A stretch of 64,000 bases of DNA from positions 372,001-436,000 of the forward strand of contig JAMWZC010000002.1 of assembly GCA_024304985.1 (NCBI GenBank), written 5' to 3'. Made by a program: the position numbers and the translations under genes. This DNA comes from Paracoccaceae bacterium. GTDB lineage: Bacteria; Pseudomonadota; Alphaproteobacteria; Rhodobacterales; Rhodobacteraceae. Below, piece after piece: positions 54,237 to 62,754 of this stretch (position 1 is its first letter; each line of letters starts with the position of its first letter). A model generated the notes under the pieces. That model was not told where the DNA came from. It ran no database searches and saw only the letters and a list, made by a program, of their open reading frames with translations.

Positions 54237-54782
54237 TCAGCCGCGCGCAATTTCCGCTCGTAGGGCGGCCATCAGATCCGTCAGGGTCTTGATGTAGATC
54301 TCGCCCTTCAGGTGACCGTTCTCGTCGAATTGCTCCGAGGTCTGCGCCAGCAACATCTCGGGCCCCTGCAGGATGCGGGGACGAAACGCGACCATGCAGT
54401 TGCGCAGCATCACCTGCGCGCGCTCCCCTCCCGCGCGGCCAGCGGTGGCGGACAGAATTGCCACCGGCTTGCCCGACCAGGGCGACCCCTTGGTGCGGCT
54501 GACCCAATCCAGCGCATTTTTCATCACTCCGGAAATGCCCTTGTTGTATTCGGGCGTTGAAATGACGACAGCATCGGCAGCGGCAATCTGGTCTGCCAGC
54601 TTTTGAACCGCGGCGGGGATGCCTTCTGCATCCTCCAGATCACCGTTGTAGAGCGGCAGGTTCAGATCGCCCTCAATAAACTCAGCCTCACCGAACAGTC
54701 GCGCTGCCTCGGCCAGAAGTTTACGGTTGAACGATCCGGCGCGTAGCGATCCGGACAGGCCCAGAAGAACGGGTTGCGACAT
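54237..54782 (-). CDS. NADPH-dependent FMN reductase
   Basis: Flavodoxin-fold reductase of the ChrR/YieF/AzoR-like group, 181 residues. FMN-binding segments are LSGSLRAGSFNRKLL (9-23), ISTPEYNKGISGVMKNALDWVSR (near 78) and the SATAGRAGGERAQ loop near 115. It probably reduces quinones or azo/chromate compounds; the substrate is not defined. AAGGTG precedes the chosen ATG. It is convergent with lolA. Confidence 0.9.
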   Translation of the reverse strand: MSQPVLLGLSGSLRAGSFNRKLLAEAARLFGEAEFIEGDLNLPLYNGDLEDAEGIPAAVQKLADQIAAADAVVISTPEYNKGISGVMKNALDWVSRTKGSPWSGKPVAILSATAGRAGGERAQVMLRNCMVAFRPRILQGPEMLLAQTSEQFDENGHLKGEIYIKTLTDLMAALRAEIARG

Positions 54783-54922
54783 TTGAGGCACCTTCAAAAC
54801 TGTTGAACAGGATAGGTCACACCTAACCCATCGGACCGCGTGGACAAGTCATGCAGGCGCACAGGCGCTGTGATCGACTGCACGCTGCTCTGTTGAAGTG
54901 CATTCTTGATCCGGCAGAATAG

Positions 54923-54953
54923 AGAACGCCCCGCCAATCAGGCGGGGCGTTCT
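54923..54953 (-). terminator. Intrinsic terminator of the OmpA-lipoprotein gene
   Basis: AGAACGCCCCGCC pairs over 13 bp with GGCGGGGCGTTCT around a 5-nt loop. On the minus strand it follows the OmpA gene stop by 24 bp. The trailing T tract is poor. Confidence 0.85.
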
Positions 54954-54977
54954 ATTTCGTTGACCAGTTCCGGCGGA

Positions 54978-55640
54978 TCAGCCGTTGGGAACAATCACGA
55001 TCTCGACGCGGCGGTTCTGCGCGCGACCTTCTGGTGTCAGGTTCGACGCGATGGGCTGATCTTCGCCCGCGCCGAAGGTGCGGATCCGACCGCCCGACAC
55101 TCCGCTGCTGATCAGCACGCCTGCAACTGCATTGGCACGACGCTCGGAAAGCTGCTGATTATAGGAGGCAGCACCCGTGTTGTCGGTGTGGCCCACCACC
55201 TGAATCGTGGTGTCGGGATAGCTGTTCAGGCTGCTGGCGATGGTGCGCAGATCACCCTGCAGATCCGAACGCAGCGTGGCGCTGTCCGTGGCGAACAGGA
55301 TGTCCTGCGGCATCGACACGATCAGGCGGTCGCCTGTATTTGTGATGCGCGCCTGGTTGCCCAGATCCCGGCGCAGTTCGGCTTCCTGCTTGTCCAGGTT
55401 GTTGCCGACGATGGCACCGGTGCCTGCACCCAGAATACCGCCGATCACGGCACCACGTGCACGGTTGTCACTTACCAGCGCGCCTGTGGCCGCGCCCAGC
55501 ATCCCGCCAACGACGGCACCCTGACGGGTGTTGCGGTTCGGGTCGTTCGGGTCACCCGTGCCGGTCGGTTCGGTGCAAGCGGTCACGGCTACCAGCGAAA
55601 GGCCAGCCAGCAGCAGAAGGGGTTTTTGAGCTCGGGTCAT
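54978..55640 (-). CDS. OmpA family lipoprotein with glycine-zipper segment
   Basis: Outer-membrane lipoprotein that binds peptidoglycan, 220 residues. It has a lipobox (LVAVTAC, Cys22). A Gly/Ala-rich glycine zipper (about 40-80, GAVVGGMLGAATGAL and GAVIGGILGAGTGAI) may insert in the membrane. The C-terminal OmpA domain (about 105-215) has GHTDNTGAASYNQQLSERRA and the final QNRRVEIVI, with the peptidoglycan-binding Asp and Arg. It resembles YiaD/Pal-type proteins. The start at 55640 has AAGAGG upstream, and a good promoter lies at 55683-55711. Confidence 0.93.
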   Translation of the reverse strand: MTRAQKPLLLLAGLSLVAVTACTEPTGTGDPNDPNRNTRQGAVVGGMLGAATGALVSDNRARGAVIGGILGAGTGAIVGNNLDKQEAELRRDLGNQARITNTGDRLIVSMPQDILFATDSATLRSDLQGDLRTIASSLNSYPDTTIQVVGHTDNTGAASYNQQLSERRANAVAGVLISSGVSGGRIRTFGAGEDQPIASNLTPEGRAQNRRVEIVIVPNG

Positions 55641-55682
55641 GTGATGCCTCTTGGTTACGTCTGAATGTTCAGATCTGTAACG

Positions 55683-55711
55683 CTTATAACCCAAGCTTCG
55701 TTCCCTCCCAA
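55683..55711 (-). promoter_or_regulatory. Sigma70-type promoter of the OmpA-lipoprotein gene
   Basis: On the minus strand TTGGGA (55711-55706) and TATAAG (55688-55683) are 17 bp apart. The leader contains a short palindrome CTGAATGTTCAG about 20 nt before the ATG. Confidence 0.55.
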
Positions 55712-55784
55712 CCCAAGGAAATATCGGACTTGGCAGAAAATCGCCCATTGTCCCGCAATCGTGATCAATCCAGCCCTTACATCG

Positions 55785-56657
55785 TCAGGCGTCCACCCGC
55801 GCGGATTCATAGGCCAGCATCGCGCGTTTGACCGGAAGGCCCCAGTGATAGCCACCCAGCCCCCCCGATTTTCGCAGCGCCCTATGACAAGGGATCAGCC
55901 AACTGACCGGATTGCGCCCCACGGCCGTGCCCACGGCGCGCACCGCCCGGGGATGGCCGATGGCTCCGGCGATGTCGGAATATGTGGTGACATGACCTGA
56001 CGGGATGGACAGCAGCGCCTCCCAAACCTTGATCTGGAAAGGGGCGCCGATCAAATGCAGCGCCGCCTCGCCGCCGCCACCAAAGGCCGCAGTGACCCAA
56101 GGGGCCACGGCATCCGGCGCATGGTGATAACCGGCTGCGGGCCAACGCGCAGTCATATCGGCCATTGCGGCATCCCGACCTGTCTCTTCGGTAAAGGCCA
56201 GACCGCAGAGGCCGCGCTCGGTGCCCATCGCCAGAACCTCGCCAAAAGGACTCGTGAACCAGCCATAATTGATCTGCAACCCCTCGCCCCGCTTGGCGAA
56301 TTCACCGGGGCTCATGGCCTCCCACCGCAGGAAAAGATCGTGCAACCGTCCGGTGCCCGACAGCCCCGCCGTTTCGGCGGCCTCCAGTGTCGTCATACGG
56401 TCGGTCAGCAACCGCTTGGCATGATCCAGCGCCAGATACTGTTGATACCGCTTGGGCGAGACCCCGACCCACGCGGAAAAAAGCCGCTGGAAATGCGCCG
56501 CACTCATCCCCATCCGCGCGGCCAGATCATCCAATGCCAAAGGGCTGTCCGCCGCATCGATGATCTCGATGGCGCGGCGCATGACGTGATAATGATAGCC
56601 GTCGGCAACTTTGTCCGTGATGGAAAGGGAGGCTGTGGTTTCGCGTGTCATCTGCAT
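55785..56657 (-). CDS. AraC-HTH / methylated-DNA-cysteine S-methyltransferase (Ada-like, no N-terminal zinc domain)
   Basis: DNA-repair protein of 290 residues. An AraC-type HTH occupies about 25-125 (LDDLAARMGMSAAHFQRLFSAWVG). A C-terminal O6-alkylguanine methyltransferase domain follows, with acceptor Cys257 in LIPCHRAL and the preceding SGHVTTYSDIAGAIGHPRAVRAVG. The Ada N-terminal methylphosphotriester (CxxC zinc) domain is missing. It can therefore repair O6-methylguanine but probably cannot be switched on by the Ada route. An alternative start lies two codons later. It is divergent from nth, another repair gene. Confidence 0.92.
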   Translation of the reverse strand: MQMTRETTASLSITDKVADGYHYHVMRRAIEIIDAADSPLALDDLAARMGMSAAHFQRLFSAWVGVSPKRYQQYLALDHAKRLLTDRMTTLEAAETAGLSGTGRLHDLFLRWEAMSPGEFAKRGEGLQINYGWFTSPFGEVLAMGTERGLCGLAFTEETGRDAAMADMTARWPAAGYHHAPDAVAPWVTAAFGGGGEAALHLIGAPFQIKVWEALLSIPSGHVTTYSDIAGAIGHPRAVRAVGTAVGRNPVSWLIPCHRALRKSGGLGGYHWGLPVKRAMLAYESARVDA

Positions 56658-56793
56658 CTATCCTGATGTGTCGGGTCGATCCTAACGCAGCTTTGGCGGC
56701 TATCGCGACCCGAATGTTGCGCTTTCGCGCAAGCTGGGCGGATGCGATGCCTTGGCCCTTGCCCGGATGGGCCGGTCAGGGCATAGACCGGAC

Positions 56794-57438
56794 ATGGTCA
56801 GACAACTAGATTACCATACGCTGCGTGCGATCTTCACCCGCTTTCAGGCGGCTGATCCCGAACCCAAGGGAGAGTTGGAGCATGTGAATGCCTATACGCT
56901 CGTGGTCGCCGTCGCGCTCAGCGCGCAGGCCACCGATATCGGCGTGAACAAGGCAACGCGGGAATTGTTCAAGATCGCCGATACGCCGCAGAAAATGCTG
57001 GATCTTGGCGAGGAAGGTCTGATCCAGCATATCAAGACCATCGGCCTCTTCCGCAACAAGGCCAAGAACGTCATCAAACTCAGCAGTATCCTTGTGGACG
57101 ACTATGGCGGGGAGGTGCCCAATTCCCGCGCAGCCCTTGAATCCCTGCCCGGCGTGGGGCGCAAAACTGCCAATGTCGTGCTGAACATGTGGTGGGGCAT
57201 GCCCACGCAGGCGGTGGACACCCATATCTTTCGCGTCGGCAACCGCACCGGAATCTGCCCCGGCAAGGACGTGACCGCCGTAGAACGCGCGATCGAGGAC
57301 AATATCCCCGCTGATTTCCAGCATCACGCGCATCACTGGCTGATCCTGCATGGTCGCTATACCTGTGTTGCGCGCAAACCCAAATGTAACGCTTGCCTGA
57401 TCCGTGATCTGTGCCCGTTTGAGGAGAAGACCCCATGA
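56794..57438 (+). CDS. nth: Endonuclease III
   Basis: Bifunctional DNA glycosylase/AP lyase for oxidised pyrimidines, 214 residues. It has the helix-hairpin-helix LPGVGRKTA (118-126) with catalytic Lys124, Asp142 in QAVDTHIFRV, and the [4Fe-4S] cysteines 191, 198, 201 and 207 in the normal C-x6-C-x2-C-x5-C spacing. The start MVRQLDYHTL gives the family's standard length; an ATG at 56767 would add 9 residues. It overlaps the adenosine kinase gene by 4 bp. Confidence 0.96.
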   Translation: MVRQLDYHTLRAIFTRFQAADPEPKGELEHVNAYTLVVAVALSAQATDIGVNKATRELFKIADTPQKMLDLGEEGLIQHIKTIGLFRNKAKNVIKLSSILVDDYGGEVPNSRAALESLPGVGRKTANVVLNMWWGMPTQAVDTHIFRVGNRTGICPGKDVTAVERAIEDNIPADFQHHAHHWLILHGRYTCVARKPKCNACLIRDLCPFEEKTP

Positions 57439-58421
57439 AGACCTATCAGGTTGTCGGTATCGGCAACGCCATCGTCGATGTCATCAGCCAGTCCGACGAC
57501 AGTTTTCTGGACCTGATGGGTATTCAGAAAGGCATCATGCAGCTTGTCGAGCGTGAACGCGGCGAACTGCTCTATGGCGCGATGGAGAACCGCCGTCAGG
57601 CACCCGGCGGCTCGGTGGCCAATACGCTGGCAGGGCTTGGCAATCTTGGGCTTGAAACGGCCTTTATCGGCCGCGTGCACGATGATGCGTTGGGCCGTTT
57701 CTATGCGGATGAAATGGCCAAGGGGGGCACGGACTTCGTGAATGATCCGGTCAAGGGCGGCGAGTTGCCCACGTCGCGCAGCATGATCTTTGTCTCGCCC
57801 GATGGCGAGCGGTCGATGAACACCTATCTCGGCATTTCCGCCGAACTCGGCCCCGATGACGTGCCTGCCGATGTGGCGGGCAAGGCAAAGATCCTGTTTC
57901 TTGAAGGCTATCTCTACGACAAACCCAAGGGGAAAGAGGCTTTTGAGGCCGCCGCCGCCGCGTGCCGCAAAGGTGGCGGCAAGGCCGGGATCGCGCTCTC
58001 CGACCCCTTCTGCGTCGATCGTCACCGCACCGATTTCCGGCGGCTTGTCCGGTCACTGGATTATGTGATCGGCAACGAGCATGAATGGAAATCGCTCTAC
58101 GAGACGGATGATCTGGGCACAGCTCTGGAACAAGCCGCGTCCGAGTCCGGTTTGATCGTCTGCACGCGGTCGGGCCACGACGTGGTGCTGGTGCAGGGCG
58201 AACAGACCGTGACCGTTCCGGTGACCGAAATCGTGCCCGTCGATGCCACAGGCGCAGGCGACCAATTCGCGGCCGGATTCATCTATGGCATGGCGACCGG
58301 GCAGGACCTTGAAGTGTCGGGCCGTATGGGCTGTGTGGCAGCGGCCGAGGTCATTGGCCATTTCGGCGCGCGCCCCGAAGCGGATCTGAAGACGCTATTC
58401 AAACAGGCCGGCCTGATCTGA
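57435..58421 (+). CDS. Adenosine kinase (PfkB family)
   Basis: Phosphorylates adenosine (or a related nucleoside or sugar) with ATP. The 328-residue product starts VVGIGNAIVDVISQSDDSFL. It has the PfkB first signature PGGSVANTLAGLGNLG (57-72) and the second signature DATGAGDQFAAGFIYG (near 275), whose Asp is the catalytic base. The length and GIQKGIMQLVE segment fit bacterial adenosine kinase. It is coupled to nth by an ATGA overlap. Its 3' end is 12 bp from the convergent rluA. Confidence 0.9.
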   Translation: MKTYQVVGIGNAIVDVISQSDDSFLDLMGIQKGIMQLVERERGELLYGAMENRRQAPGGSVANTLAGLGNLGLETAFIGRVHDDALGRFYADEMAKGGTDFVNDPVKGGELPTSRSMIFVSPDGERSMNTYLGISAELGPDDVPADVAGKAKILFLEGYLYDKPKGKEAFEAAAAACRKGGGKAGIALSDPFCVDRHRTDFRRLVRSLDYVIGNEHEWKSLYETDDLGTALEQAASESGLIVCTRSGHDVVLVQGEQTVTVPVTEIVPVDATGAGDQFAAGFIYGMATGQDLEVSGRMGCVAAAEVIGHFGARPEADLKTLFKQAGLI

Positions 58422-58433
58422 TCCCCTGACCCC

Positions 58434-59081
58434 TCAGAACGGCACAGGCGCGCGGAAACTCATGCCGCGCCCGGTGTCGGGATGGCTCAGGCGCAATTCC
58501 TCGGCATGAAGCATCAGGCGCGGGTGATCCGCCGCCTGACCACTGGCATAGATCGTGTCGCCAAGGATCACATGCCCCAGAGCCAGCATATGCACCCGCA
58601 GCTGATGGGTGCGCCCCGTGCGCGGGAACAGCCGCACCCGAGTCGTGTCGCCTTCGTGCCGTAACACACGCCAGTCCGTTTGTGCCGGGCGACCTGTGGT
58701 GTGGCAGACCATTTGGCGGGGCCTGTTTTCCCAATCCACGATCAAGGGCAGATCGACGGTGCCTTCGCGCGGTTTCAGCAAACCCTCCAGACGCGCCTGA
58801 TAGGTCTTTTTCGTTCGCTTTTCCTCGAACTGCAGGGAAAGGTTGCGCTGGGCGTGGGGGGTCAGCGCAAAAACGATCACGCCCGATGTGTCACGGTCCA
58901 GCCGATGCACCAGCAGCGCCTGCGGGTGAATCACCTGCAACCGCGTGATCAGGCAATCGGCCAGCTCCGGCCCACGCCCCGGCACGGACAACAGTCCGGC
59001 AGGCTTGTCCAGAACGATGATCTCGTGATCTTCGTGCAGGATGCTCAGGGGATCGGTCGGAGGGTCATAGGCATTATCCAT
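58434..59081 (-). CDS. rluA: RluA-type pseudouridine synthase (23S/tRNA)
   Basis: Makes pseudouridine in rRNA and/or tRNA. The 215-residue product has LDKPAGLLSVPGRG and the catalytic motif HRLDRDTSGV with Asp62, then RTGRTHQLRVHMLALGHVILGD. It lacks an S4 domain, like E. coli RluA (23S position 746 and tRNA position 32); the exact target is inference. GGAG lies close to the chosen ATG. It is the last gene of a leftward run with the LysE and fRMsr genes. Confidence 0.9.
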   Translation of the reverse strand: MDNAYDPPTDPLSILHEDHEIIVLDKPAGLLSVPGRGPELADCLITRLQVIHPQALLVHRLDRDTSGVIVFALTPHAQRNLSLQFEEKRTKKTYQARLEGLLKPREGTVDLPLIVDWENRPRQMVCHTTGRPAQTDWRVLRHEGDTTRVRLFPRTGRTHQLRVHMLALGHVILGDTIYASGQAADHPRLMLHAEELRLSHPDTGRGMSFRAPVPF

Positions 59082-59112
59082 CCGCTCCAAGTGGCGCATC
59101 GGTGGGGCTTGT

Positions 59113-59742
59113 TCAAGCCCCGGATGGCGCTGCGGGCGGCGCCGATACGCCAAGAAGCACACCGTAAAGGATGAAGCACAGCGCCATGCCGCGCCTGAGC
59201 CAGACGTTGAACACGGCACCAAGAGCAGCGCGACCCAAGGCTGCGCCAAGTGCGGTATAGGTGCAGTAGCTGCCCGCCGTGATCAAATGCGCGGTGGGAA
59301 AGATCACCCACATCTGCGTCCAAATGGGGACATCCGGCTGCACGAATTGGCTGAAAGCAGCAAGGTAGCCAGCCACGCTCTTGGGATTGATCGTGGCGAT
59401 CATGAAGGCCCGCGTGTAGATCGAGCCCGCGTGCGGTGCGACCACAGGCGCTGGCTTGGCCGCATTGATCCAGCCGCGCAGGCCCAGCCAGATCAGCACC
59501 GCCGCCCCTGCCAGCTTGGCGATACCGAAGGCCTGCGGTGAGGCCGCGATCAGGGCCGTCACCCCCAGTGCGGATAGGGTCAGGAACAGTGTCGCCTGCG
59601 TCAGGATGCCCAGCACGCCCCAAAGGCTGCGGGTGAACCCGTGGGTCATGCCGTTGGTGATGCAATTCACCGCGTTTGGTCCGGGCGTGGTGACAAAGAC
59701 CACCCAGAACAAGGCAAAAACGGCCCAAGCTTCAAGGCTCAT
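59113..59742 (-). CDS. LysE/RhtB family exporter
   Basis: Inner-membrane amino-acid or metabolite exporter, 209 residues with six hydrophobic segments. The N-terminal VVFVTTPGPNAVNCITNGMTHG matches the RhtB signature (TPGPN), and ATINPKSVAGYLAAF near 115 is the second conserved region. The substrate is unknown. It is 24 bp after the fRMsr gene and 31 bp before rluA. Confidence 0.9.
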   Translation of the reverse strand: MSLEAWAVFALFWVVFVTTPGPNAVNCITNGMTHGFTRSLWGVLGILTQATLFLTLSALGVTALIAASPQAFGIAKLAGAAVLIWLGLRGWINAAKPAPVVAPHAGSIYTRAFMIATINPKSVAGYLAAFSQFVQPDVPIWTQMWVIFPTAHLITAGSYCTYTALGAALGRAALGAVFNVWLRRGMALCFILYGVLLGVSAPPAAPSGA

Positions 59743-59766
59743 GCAAGCAGCGCCGTCAGAAGGACA

Positions 59767-60225
59767 TCACTCTGCATCCCTGAAAACATCCGCTAGAATG
59801 GATTGAATCGCCTGTGCGTCATCCTCGGTAAACGCATCCGGCTGATCGCTGTCGATGTCGAACACCCCCAGCAACTTGCCCGCGCCGCTGAACACCGGCA
59901 GCACCAATTCCGACCGGGTTGAAGAGGAACAGGCAATATGGCCCGGAAATGCCTCGACATCCGGGACAATCTGCACCTGCCCCGTGCGCGCCGCGGCACC
60001 GCAGACGCCACGCGAGAACGGGATCACAAGACAGCCATGTCCACCCTGATAGGGGCCGATCTTCAACAGCTCAGGGGCCGTTACACGGTAGAACCCGGTC
60101 CAGTCGAAACGGTCGTCGCTGTGATGCACCTCGCAGGCTACGGTGGCCATGAGGGCGACGGTGTCGCTCTCACCCTCGGTCAGGGCTTTGATCGTGGCGG
60201 CAAGGTCGTTGTAATTGACGTGCAT
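59767..60225 (-). CDS. Free methionine-(R)-sulfoxide reductase (GAF domain)
   Basis: Reduces free Met-R-sulfoxide; single GAF domain of 152 residues. All three fRMsr cysteines are present: GCLVIPFSRGVCGAA supplies two and GHIACSSSTRSELVLP the third. DRFDWTGFYR near 40 and LLGVFDIDSD near 118 complete the family pattern. The start MHVNYNDL gives the normal length; the frame is open 28 codons further. Upstream (60241-60320) lie two small hairpins and dispersed-element copy D. Confidence 0.9.
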   Translation of the reverse strand: MHVNYNDLAATIKALTEGESDTVALMATVACEVHHSDDRFDWTGFYRVTAPELLKIGPYQGGHGCLVIPFSRGVCGAAARTGQVQIVPDVEAFPGHIACSSSTRSELVLPVFSGAGKLLGVFDIDSDQPDAFTEDDAQAIQSILADVFRDAE

Positions 60226-60285
60226 GACATGACTTTCTGGTGCAGGGAATGGGGGCTTCCGCCCCCACCGTCGAACTGCGTTCGA

Positions 60286-60320
60286 CGCCCCCGAGGATAT
60301 TTCGGGCAAGAAGAAACCGG
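60286..60320 (+). repeat. Dispersed intergenic element, copy D
   Basis: CGCCCCCGAGGATATTTCGG then GCAAGAAGAAACCGG. It lies directly after the thiolase stop, next to inverted repeats GGGGGC-TTCC-GCCCCC and GTCGAAC-TGC-GTTCGAC (about 60251-60287). Confidence 0.7.
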
Positions 60321-60322
60321 GA

Positions 60323-61495
60323 TCAGACCCGTTCGATGGCGATGGCCGTGCCCTCGCCGCCGCCGATGCAGATGGCCGCCACGCCGCGCTTCAGGCCGCG
60401 CGTTTCAAGCGCGTTCAGCAGTGTGACCATGATCCGCGCGCCAGAGGCACCGATGGGATGGCCCAGCGCGCAGGCGCCGCCATTCACGTTCAGCTTGTCG
60501 CGGGGGATGCCCATTTCCTGCATGAAGGCCATGGGGACCACTGCGAACGCCTCGTTCACCTCCCACAGATCCACGTCATCCACGCTCCAGCCCAGCCGTT
60601 TGAGCAGTTTCTGCGCAGCCGGGACGGGGGCTGTCGTGAACAGGCCCGGTGCCTGCGCGTGGCTGGCGTGCCCCATGATCCGGGCGCGGATGTTCAAACC
60701 CTGCGCACGCGCCGCATCCTCGGATGCCAGCACAAGCGCGGCAGCTCCGTCTGAAATCGAGGAAGAGTTGGCCGCCGTGACCGTGCCATCCTTGCGGAAA
60801 GCGGGCTTCAACTGAGGGATCTTTTCCGGCTTGGCCTTGGCGGGCTGCTCATCCGATTCAACCATGATCTGCCCGGTCCTTGTGGCCAAGGCCACCGGCG
60901 TGATCTCACGGGCGAAGGCTCCGGTCCTCTGCGCATCCAGTGCATTGGACAAGGAAGCCAGCGCATATGCGTCCTGCGCCTCGCGGGTAAATTGGAAAGT
61001 TTCGGCGCAGTCCTCGGCAAAGGTGCCCATCAGGCGGCCTTTGTCATAGGCGTCTTCCAGCCCGTCAAGGAACATGTGGTCGATCACTTGCCCATGCCCG
61101 ATTCGTGCCCCCCCGCGCATGGCGGGCAAAAGGTAGGGGGCGTTGGACATGCTCTCCATGCCGCCGGCGATCATCGTTTCGGCATGGCCAAGCGCGATCT
61201 GGTCATAGGCGATCATCGCGGCCTTCATGCCGGATCCGCACATCTTGTTCAGTGTGGTCGCAGGAACCTCTTCACCCAGCCCACCGGCGAATCCTGCTTG
61301 CCGCGCAGGGGCCTGACCCTGACCGGCGGGCAGGACGCAACCCATCAGAACCTCGTCCACCGTGGATGTCCCGGCATCGGCCAGAGCCGCCTTGATCGCC
61401 GCCCCACCCAGAACAGAGGCTTCGATCCCGTCGAATACACCTTGAAAGCCGCCCATCGGCGTGCGTGCGGCTCCTGCAATCACAACGGTCTTCAT
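60323..61495 (-). CDS. Acetyl-CoA C-acyltransferase (thiolase)
   Basis: Condenses or cleaves acyl-CoA units. The 390-residue product has the acyl-binding Cys86 (LNKMCGSGMKA), His346 in GGACALGHPIGASG and Cys376 in AICIGGGEG, a complete active set of the acetoacetyl-CoA thiolase type (PhaA/AtoB). No reductase or PHB synthase gene is adjacent, so biosynthetic or degradative use is undecided. AAAGGGAG precedes the ATG; 11 extra codons in frame are unlikely. Confidence 0.93.
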   Translation of the reverse strand: MKTVVIAGAARTPMGGFQGVFDGIEASVLGGAAIKAALADAGTSTVDEVLMGCVLPAGQGQAPARQAGFAGGLGEEVPATTLNKMCGSGMKAAMIAYDQIALGHAETMIAGGMESMSNAPYLLPAMRGGARIGHGQVIDHMFLDGLEDAYDKGRLMGTFAEDCAETFQFTREAQDAYALASLSNALDAQRTGAFAREITPVALATRTGQIMVESDEQPAKAKPEKIPQLKPAFRKDGTVTAANSSSISDGAAALVLASEDAARAQGLNIRARIMGHASHAQAPGLFTTAPVPAAQKLLKRLGWSVDDVDLWEVNEAFAVVPMAFMQEMGIPRDKLNVNGGACALGHPIGASGARIMVTLLNALETRGLKRGVAAICIGGGEGTAIAIERV

Positions 61496-61584
61496 GCGTG
61501 GTCTCCCTTTGATGTCCGGCCTCTGCATACCGGATGGTAAGGAATCGCGTCTAGCCTTGCGAGGTCGAAATGCAAAAGGGACTC

Positions 61585-61944
61585 ATGAAGATGCAACTCA
61601 CCTCGCGGGAACTGGGGGGATGGACAGTTGTGACGGTCATGGAAGACCGCATCGACGCGGTTGCCGCCATAGCCTTCAAGGAAGCGATACGGCATGCGAC
61701 CGATGGTGGCACAGGGCCAGTTATCCTTGATCTCGGCCGCGTGGATTTCATCGACTCCAGTGGCCTTGGATCCATCGTTGCCGTGATGAAGCATCTTGGA
61801 CGCGAGCGGCGACTGCACCTTGCCGATTTGCAGCCGAACGTGGACCGGGTCTTTCGTTTGACGCGGATGGACAGCATCTTCCCGATCCATGCCACTGTCG
61901 CAGACGCCACGGACTCTTCACCGGATCACCCGGATGATCGCTGA
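61585..61944 (+). CDS. STAS domain anti-anti-sigma factor
   Basis: A 119-residue SpoIIAA/RsbV-like protein. The phosphorylation site lies in DFIDSSGLGS (Ser58 or Ser59). It should bind the kinase-like anti-sigma factor encoded next, in a partner switch. AAGGGA lies just before the chosen ATG; ATGs at 61570 and 61591 are possible. Its 3' end overlaps the next gene by 11 bp. No sigma factor or PP2C phosphatase gene is in the window. Confidence 0.88.
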   Translation: MKMQLTSRELGGWTVVTVMEDRIDAVAAIAFKEAIRHATDGGTGPVILDLGRVDFIDSSGLGSIVAVMKHLGRERRLHLADLQPNVDRVFRLTRMDSIFPIHATVADATDSSPDHPDDR

Positions 61945-62425
61945 GCGGATGCGCGCCCTTGATCCTTCGGACGCAAGGCCCCGCGCTACGTTGCGCCTGA
62001 TGTTTCCGGCCACCGAAGATGCCGTGCGCGCGGGCCTGTTGCACTGTCGTCGCGCCATGAGGACGGCCGGCATGTGCACCGACCTGACCGGACGCGCCGA
62101 GATCGTTCTGGCAGAGGCTCTCAACAACATCACCGAACACGGTCGCCCTCATGGGCAAACGGGCTGGATCAGCCTGCGCTGCGACCTTTGCCAGGCAGGT
62201 CTGCGGGTCGTGATCACGGATCGATGCCGCCCTTTGCCCCAGGACCTGCTGGCTTTATCGGGCGATATGCGACCTATGCCCGGCAATCTTGATCTGGCCG
62301 ACCTGCCGGAAGGTGGTTTCGGCTGGCACTTGATACGCCTGCTGACCCACGATCTGGCCTGCAAGCACGAGGCTTTTGGAAACCGTTTATGCTTTCTGGT
62401 GCCGCGCAATCCTGGAAAAGACTGA
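61934..62425 (+). CDS. Anti-sigma factor kinase (HATPase_c, RsbW/SpoIIAB-like)
   Basis: A 163-residue GHKL ATPase domain that should phosphorylate or sequester the STAS protein. The N-box is EIVLAEALNNITEHG (56-70), normal for RsbW. The G1 box, usually DxGxG, reads TDRCRPLP (95-102), an odd loss of both glycines. The G2 region GGFGWHLIRLL (127-137) is intact. ATP binding may therefore be changed. The start overlaps the STAS gene, so the two are made together; an ATG at 61949 is an alternative. Confidence 0.85.
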   Translation: MIAERMRALDPSDARPRATLRLMFPATEDAVRAGLLHCRRAMRTAGMCTDLTGRAEIVLAEALNNITEHGRPHGQTGWISLRCDLCQAGLRVVITDRCRPLPQDLLALSGDMRPMPGNLDLADLPEGGFGWHLIRLLTHDLACKHEAFGNRLCFLVPRNPGKD

Positions 62426-62754
62426 TACGCGAAGGCGCGCGCGGGGGGCGGGACCATGGTGCCAATCTCATGGAGACCGCCCTTTCTATCTGAAACAGCG
62501 CATCCGTGACCTTTGAAACTGATGATCAATCGGCAAGCGCCAAAGGTTTCGTAGAAATGCCGCAATCCAACCCGAATAGCGCCAGATTCGCTGCGCATAA
62601 GGAAGGTTGTAGCTGCATGGCTTCTCCCGGCGTCGCGCGTTTAATAGCCCCCACCCAGTGCGCGATGTCGGGACCTTGCCTTCCGCCTTGTTCAGACAGT
62701 TGCATTCAGGCGCAAGCCTCCTACTGTGCCACTAGAACAATAGGAGGGTTCCCC
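62426..62754. other. Intergenic region without recognisable gene
   Basis: I see no protein or RNA gene here, only short partial repeats (ACCTTTG at 62513 against CAAAGGT near 62541). It probably holds the promoter of the gamma-glutamyltransferase-like gene; a TAGGAGGGT ribosome binding site is at its end. Confidence 0.5.
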
